Shown here piece by piece: positions 60,317 to 64,000 of a stretch of DNA of 64,000 bases. This DNA is from Burkholderia stabilis (lineage in GTDB: Bacteria; Pseudomonadota; Gammaproteobacteria; Burkholderiales; Burkholderiaceae): contig NZ_CP016442.1 of NCBI RefSeq assembly GCF_001742165.1, positions 2,542,001 to 2,606,000 of the forward strand. The letters run 5' to 3'. The notes beneath the pieces are model-generated. The model saw only the letters and a list, made by a program, of their open reading frames with translations, was not told the DNA's origin and searched no databases. Position 1 is the first letter of the stretch; every line of letters begins with the position of its first letter. The position numbers and the translations under genes are program-made.

Positions 60317-62603
60317 GAGAATCAAGCTCGATCCGGATGACGCGACACCGGCATCCGTATACGCGCAAATCGCCAACCAGAACGCGACCATGTACCCGAA
60401 GGGCGATTGCATGCCTTGCGGGGCGACGATTCGTATGGGTTTTTTCTTCGATGCATTTGGACGCCATCGCGATATCGACGATAAATCGAGTTCGCAGTAC
60501 TCCAATATCGCGCGGCTTTGGGACGCGCATCGCGACACCGAGGATCCGAAGTGCCCCGCGAATCAGTTTTGGTTTCGCTTCTATTATTCGGGACTGGGCA
60601 CGCCGGTCAACGAATCGGCCAAGGCTAACGAGTGGATCAATGCGAGCGTAGCTGCAGCCAAGATGGCGGGCAAGAAGGCGTTGAGCGGAGCGGAGTCGAC
60701 CGCCAAGTCGTTCATGCGCGTCAATACGGCAATCAAACAGGCCAGCGTCAAAAAGCGTGTCGACGACGTCAAGAAACAGTTACTCGATGGATTTCTCGAA
60801 GGGGATTTTTCGCTTCGCCCCATCGACAAGGCATTCCAGGATCTTCGGAAGGATATCGAGCACATTCCCGCTCAGGCGCGGCGTGTCATGAACGTATTGA
60901 ATGCGTCGCCGGAACGATACTGGGAGCGAACCAAGGCGACCGGAACGCTGCTGTGGCGCAACGCGAAGAACGACTTCAAGAACAACGTCAAGGGCGCGCC
61001 GATGAAGGCGGGCTGGGCGGTTGCGCGCAGTCTTTTCGTCGGCATAGCGATGGAGAATGTGCCGATCGTCCGCGACAATTCCGTCATGGCCAAGGCTTTC
61101 GGGACGGGTGTCGATACCCGGTTGATCGCGGCCAAAGACCAGTTCAAGGCTGCGTACGACGCCGTCAAGACGCATAGGCAGAAAATCCGGACCATCGAGG
61201 TATCGGTGTTCGGCGCGGACCGCGGATGCGTGCTCGCGCGTGCGTTCATCAATGATCTGGCGGAGAAATACAAGCGCAGGGACGACACGGATCTCGCCAT
61301 CGATGGTGTATCGATCCAGATCAAGTTTGTCGGGCTGCTCGATGCCGTTTCGTCGGTCATGTCGGAAGAGGCCGGCGAACTGATTGGCATGGTGCCTTAC
61401 CTGGGAATGCTCAAAACCAGCTTCAAGGATCGTCCTCTCGCCATACCGGCCAGCGTGCAGCGCTGCGTTCATTTTGCCGCTGCCCACGAGATGCGCTTTT
61501 ATCAGCGTCTCGACAGCCTCGAGAAAACACGTGGTGAGCAGTTTCTTTATCCAGGCACAAGTTGCGATGTCGTGGGCGGTGCACCCAACGGCTCATTTGG
61601 CTTCAATGCGGAACTGATGCGAATTCCTCTGAGAGACATGCTACTGGAGGCATTGAAGGCAGGTTCCGTCATGGACACGATGGAGGACCTGCGGGACAAG
61701 AAGCCGGACACCTTCAAGAAATTCACGATCGCCCAACCCATCAACAGTGGCGGCAAGCAATACCGCATCAAGCAACTCGTCGATGCCTACCGCGCCCTCG
61801 TCCCCCGTAAACCGGGCGTCGACTTCATGGAGCATTCGAAAGTCTTCATGCGCTGGATCGCGGCTCGCTACCTGGATCCCGAGTTTCGACGCACGATGTC
61901 CGATCCGGTCGCGGACTGGAAGCGCAACATGGCCGATGCCGACCTGCAGCGCAAGACGGCGAAGTCGCAGCTCGACTGGGAACTGCAGCGGCAGGGCATC
62001 AACATGAGCATGCTGGCCAGCCGCAGCCCGGCCGATCAGTCGACGCTGCGGGGGATGAAAGCGGCCAGCGACGCGGCGCAGAAGCGCTACGAAAAACTGA
62101 TCGCCGAAGCGCCGAAGGACTATACGACGGTCTGGGAGCGTCTCGAAAAGGAGTCGGCAAAGAAGCTGCGCCAGGCAACTTATCAGGACGGCCTGCGGCA
62201 ATCCGCGGAGCGCATTCGGAACACGCCGGATTCGTGGGATTCCAACAACAAGGCGAGCGCGGATGCAGTCGAAGCGGCCATGCTGCCCGAAGCCCAGATG
62301 GAGCTGGTGTCGGCCTGGAAAGAGGGGATCGAAGGCAAGCACCCGCTTCCGCCGGACGTGATGGCGTTGTTCGACATGCTCGTTCACGACACGTTGCTGA
62401 CGAGCTGGCAGGACCATGTGCTTGCGCCGTCGCTGTACTTCCGCACGCGGGACAAGGACGAATTCGGTTCGAGCAATTTCGACAAGGAAGCGAAGCAGCG
62501 CAAGAAAGACGATCTCGCTGCCGCGCGCATCGATCAGGCGGCGAAGCAGAGCCAGGAATGGGCCAAGGGCTACAAGGGTGGCGCGACGCCGCCCATTCAT
62601 TGA
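60309..62603 (+). CDS. Tle1/DUF2235-like T6SS effector with altered catalytic motif
   Basis: The 764-aa protein starts with an N-terminal MRMGFFFDAFGR-like segment (MGFFFDAFGRHRDID) typical of DUF2235 and continues VSVFGADRGCVLARAFINDL (D304 in GADRG), IKFVGLLDAVSSVMS and FLYPGTSCDVVGGAPNGSFG. Canonical Tle1 phospholipases have GFSRG with a Ser nucleophile and PGxHSDVGGGY. Here Ser is Asp and the His position is Ser. The long helical C-terminus (about 450-764) is unassigned. AGAGGAGAAG precedes the ATG. It sits after the adaptor and two lipoproteins. Confidence 0.8.
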   Translation: MAERIKLDPDDATPASVYAQIANQNATMYPKGDCMPCGATIRMGFFFDAFGRHRDIDDKSSSQYSNIARLWDAHRDTEDPKCPANQFWFRFYYSGLGTPVNESAKANEWINASVAAAKMAGKKALSGAESTAKSFMRVNTAIKQASVKKRVDDVKKQLLDGFLEGDFSLRPIDKAFQDLRKDIEHIPAQARRVMNVLNASPERYWERTKATGTLLWRNAKNDFKNNVKGAPMKAGWAVARSLFVGIAMENVPIVRDNSVMAKAFGTGVDTRLIAAKDQFKAAYDAVKTHRQKIRTIEVSVFGADRGCVLARAFINDLAEKYKRRDDTDLAIDGVSIQIKFVGLLDAVSSVMSEEAGELIGMVPYLGMLKTSFKDRPLAIPASVQRCVHFAAAHEMRFYQRLDSLEKTRGEQFLYPGTSCDVVGGAPNGSFGFNAELMRIPLRDMLLEALKAGSVMDTMEDLRDKKPDTFKKFTIAQPINSGGKQYRIKQLVDAYRALVPRKPGVDFMEHSKVFMRWIAARYLDPEFRRTMSDPVADWKRNMADADLQRKTAKSQLDWELQRQGINMSMLASRSPADQSTLRGMKAASDAAQKRYEKLIAEAPKDYTTVWERLEKESAKKLRQATYQDGLRQSAERIRNTPDSWDSNNKASADAVEAAMLPEAQMELVSAWKEGIEGKHPLPPDVMALFDMLVHDTLLTSWQDHVLAPSLYFRTRDKDEFGSSNFDKEAKQRKKDDLAAARIDQAAKQSQEWAKGYKGGATPPIH

Positions 62604-62626
62604 CGGTCGGCAGCCGGCCATGAAAA

Positions 62627-62656
62627 ACGGGCGGCGACATTCCTGTCGCCGCCCGT
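62627..62656. terminator. Strong hairpin between the effector and membrane protein genes
   Basis: ACGGGCGGCGACA (62627-62639) pairs perfectly with TGTCGCCGCCCGT (62644-62656). There is no T run rightward; read leftward it is followed by five T's. It may attenuate or stabilise the transcript. Confidence 0.55.
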
Positions 62657-62675
62657 CGATGTTCGGAGCCATGCC

Positions 62676-63452
62676 ATGAGCAATGAGGTCGTCGCTAAAG
62701 GCACGGAGAAATCACTGTCGCCAGCCGTCGCTCAGGCTGTATGGGCAGGAATTCTGCTGAACGCGCTGGCGGTTGCGCTGGCGTTTACCGCTTACCAGTT
62801 CGATTACGGTGTGTCGAGCTTGCCCGGGAAAATCAGCGTGGCGATTGCCGTGGTATGCGTAGCAACGCCGGTGATTTGCTGGGTCGCGTGCCGGGGCACA
62901 CAGAAATTCATCGTCTATGGATGGCTCAGGTTGATCAGCTTGCTGTCGGCTTATGCGCTGATCGGGCTCGCCTTTTACTTCTACTACTTCGTTTTTGCCC
63001 CGATGCCGATCCTCGCGCGAATCGCCGGATTGGTGATCGGAGGCGGGCTCACCCTCTACTGGCTGGCGTATTCCTGCGTCGCACTGTCCCGCCATGTCGT
63101 CTCTTCGGATTTCGAGAGCAGGGCGTTCGATGTCGATGACGATGCGATCGTCTGCCGGAAGGACTTCTTCGAGATTCTGGACGCGATCTATGCCGAGAGA
63201 AGCCCGTTCGTCAAATGGCATTCATGGATCGTCATGGCGCTTGCGCCATTCTTTCTCGTGCTCGGCCGACTGCTGTCGATGTACTTCGGGACGGGAGGCG
63301 TGCTGTTCTTTGTCGCGGCCGTCACGTTCCCCGCATCGCTGTGGTTGATCGGCATCATGGTCCGGGTCGGCGTGACGATGATCCAGTTGCCGCGCACGAT
63401 GGAACGCAAATACCGGAAGCCGGTGCTGATGGCGCCTGACGCATCGTTCTAG
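62676..63452 (+). CDS. Multi-pass membrane protein, function unknown
   Basis: The 258-aa protein has about six membrane helices (WAGILLNALAVALAFTAYQF, ISVAIAVVCVATPVICWVA, LISLLSAYALIGLAFYFYYF, IAGLVIGGGLTLYWLAY, WIVMALAPFFLVLGRLLSMY, VLFFVAAVTFPASLWLIGIM). I do not recognise the family. As the last gene of the effector module it may be an inner-membrane immunity or accessory protein. Confidence 0.7.
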   Translation: MSNEVVAKGTEKSLSPAVAQAVWAGILLNALAVALAFTAYQFDYGVSSLPGKISVAIAVVCVATPVICWVACRGTQKFIVYGWLRLISLLSAYALIGLAFYFYYFVFAPMPILARIAGLVIGGGLTLYWLAYSCVALSRHVVSSDFESRAFDVDDDAIVCRKDFFEILDAIYAERSPFVKWHSWIVMALAPFFLVLGRLLSMYFGTGGVLFFVAAVTFPASLWLIGIMVRVGVTMIQLPRTMERKYRKPVLMAPDASF

Positions 63453-63532
63453 CAGATGTCATCCGGCGGTCGGCTTCCGCCGGCACCACGGAATGACGGC
63501 AGGCGGCCCGCATAAAAGGGCCGCCGCCTCGC

Positions 63533-64000
63533 CTACTGCCCCACCCGGAACTCGATCCGCCGATTCCTCGCCCGCCCATCCGCCGTATCGTTCGGCGCGA
63601 TCGGCTGATCCGGCCCGACGCCCGTCGTCGTCATCTGCTGCGGCGGAATGCTCTTCGTGATCAGATAACCCTTCACCGCGTCCGCACGCGCCTGGCTCAG
63701 CGCGATGTTCGACGTCCGGTTCCCCGAGTTGTCCGTGTGGCCGATGATGTCGACCGTGCGGTTCTGCATCTTCGAGAGCGCGGCCGCCATCTGGTCGAGA
63801 ATCAGCCTGCCCTGCGGCGTCAGCGTCGCGCTGCCGGTTTCGAACTCGATCGTCCGGTTCGCGAGCGTCTGGTCGAGCACGCCCTGCTCGGACGCCGACA
63901 CGCGCAGCCCGTTCTTGATCGTATACGTCGGGTTCAGCGTGTTCGCCATGTCGCTCGCGAGCTGCTGGCGCTGCGCCTCGTTGTGCACCTCGCCCTTCAT
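63533..64000 (-). CDS. OmpA-family C-terminal domain protein (partial at the window edge)
   Basis: The visible part carries the OmpA peptidoglycan-binding domain: TIEFETGSATLTPQGRLILD, VDIIGHTDNSGNRTSNIALS and RARNRRIEFRVGQ. It runs out of the window at 64000; the Met there may be internal, and the lipoprotein or membrane N-terminus is missing. In a T6SS cluster such a protein anchors the membrane complex to peptidoglycan. It runs opposite to the effector module. Confidence 0.85.
   Translation of the reverse strand: MKGEVHNEAQRQQLASDMANTLNPTYTIKNGLRVSASEQGVLDQTLANRTIEFETGSATLTPQGRLILDQMAAALSKMQNRTVDIIGHTDNSGNRTSNIALSQARADAVKGYLITKSIPPQQMTTTGVGPDQPIAPNDTADGRARNRRIEFRVGQ

Overview
The window is high-GC DNA with gene content and order typical of Burkholderia, most likely chromosome 1 of a Burkholderia cepacia complex member. 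Support comes from tatABC - htrA/nif3 - petABC - sspAB - tRNA-Thr, followed by a T6SS cluster in the order tssL-K-J / lipoprotein / tssB-C-hcp-E-F-G-H-A. The species call is inference from gene order and protein style; no search was run.

Layout. (1) 1-8208 is a conserved core: twin-arginine translocase, an HtrA-type protease divergent from a Nif3-like protein, the cytochrome bc1 operon, sspA/sspB and tRNA-Thr(TGT). (2) 8209-21608 is a 13.4 kb P4-satellite-like integrative island in the tRNA 3' end. It has a P4-type integrase next to the tRNA, a 955-aa PriCT/Toprim/DUF927 primase-helicase, a set of small leader genes joined by exact 8-nt overlaps, an AlpA regulator, a low-GC cargo block (a DUF6499-like protein and an unknown membrane/coiled-coil/zinc-ribbon protein), a serine recombinase with a res-like site, an IS5-family element, and two iteron clusters near its ends. 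The far end carries a 16-bp copy of the tRNA 3' end that lacks one G. (3) 21609-26296 is ordinary chromosome: a LytTR two-component pair, small hypothetical genes and an amino-acid-binding protein. (4) 26418-39632 is a VgrG-Rhs module followed by an array of immunity-type genes. (5) 39664-54776 is the T6SS core. (6) 54845-63452 is a second VgrG module: DUF4123 adaptor, two paralogous lipoproteins, a Tle1/DUF2235-like effector and a membrane protein. (7) An OmpA-like gene runs off the right edge.

Three copies of one 1210-bp IS5-family element (18995-20204, 34146-35355, 41861-43070) have intact 4-bp target duplications (CAAG, CTAG, TTAA), so the pre-insertion sequence can be rebuilt. One copy replaced the last 38 residues of the Rhs toxin tip with an IS-encoded tail, one cut the C-terminus off a small island gene, and one lies between tssJ and tssK. 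tssK also has a one-base shortfall in a G tract at codons 9-11, and two of the immunity-type genes are broken. Together these suggest that the antagonism apparatus is being lost, or was lost recently, in this strain.
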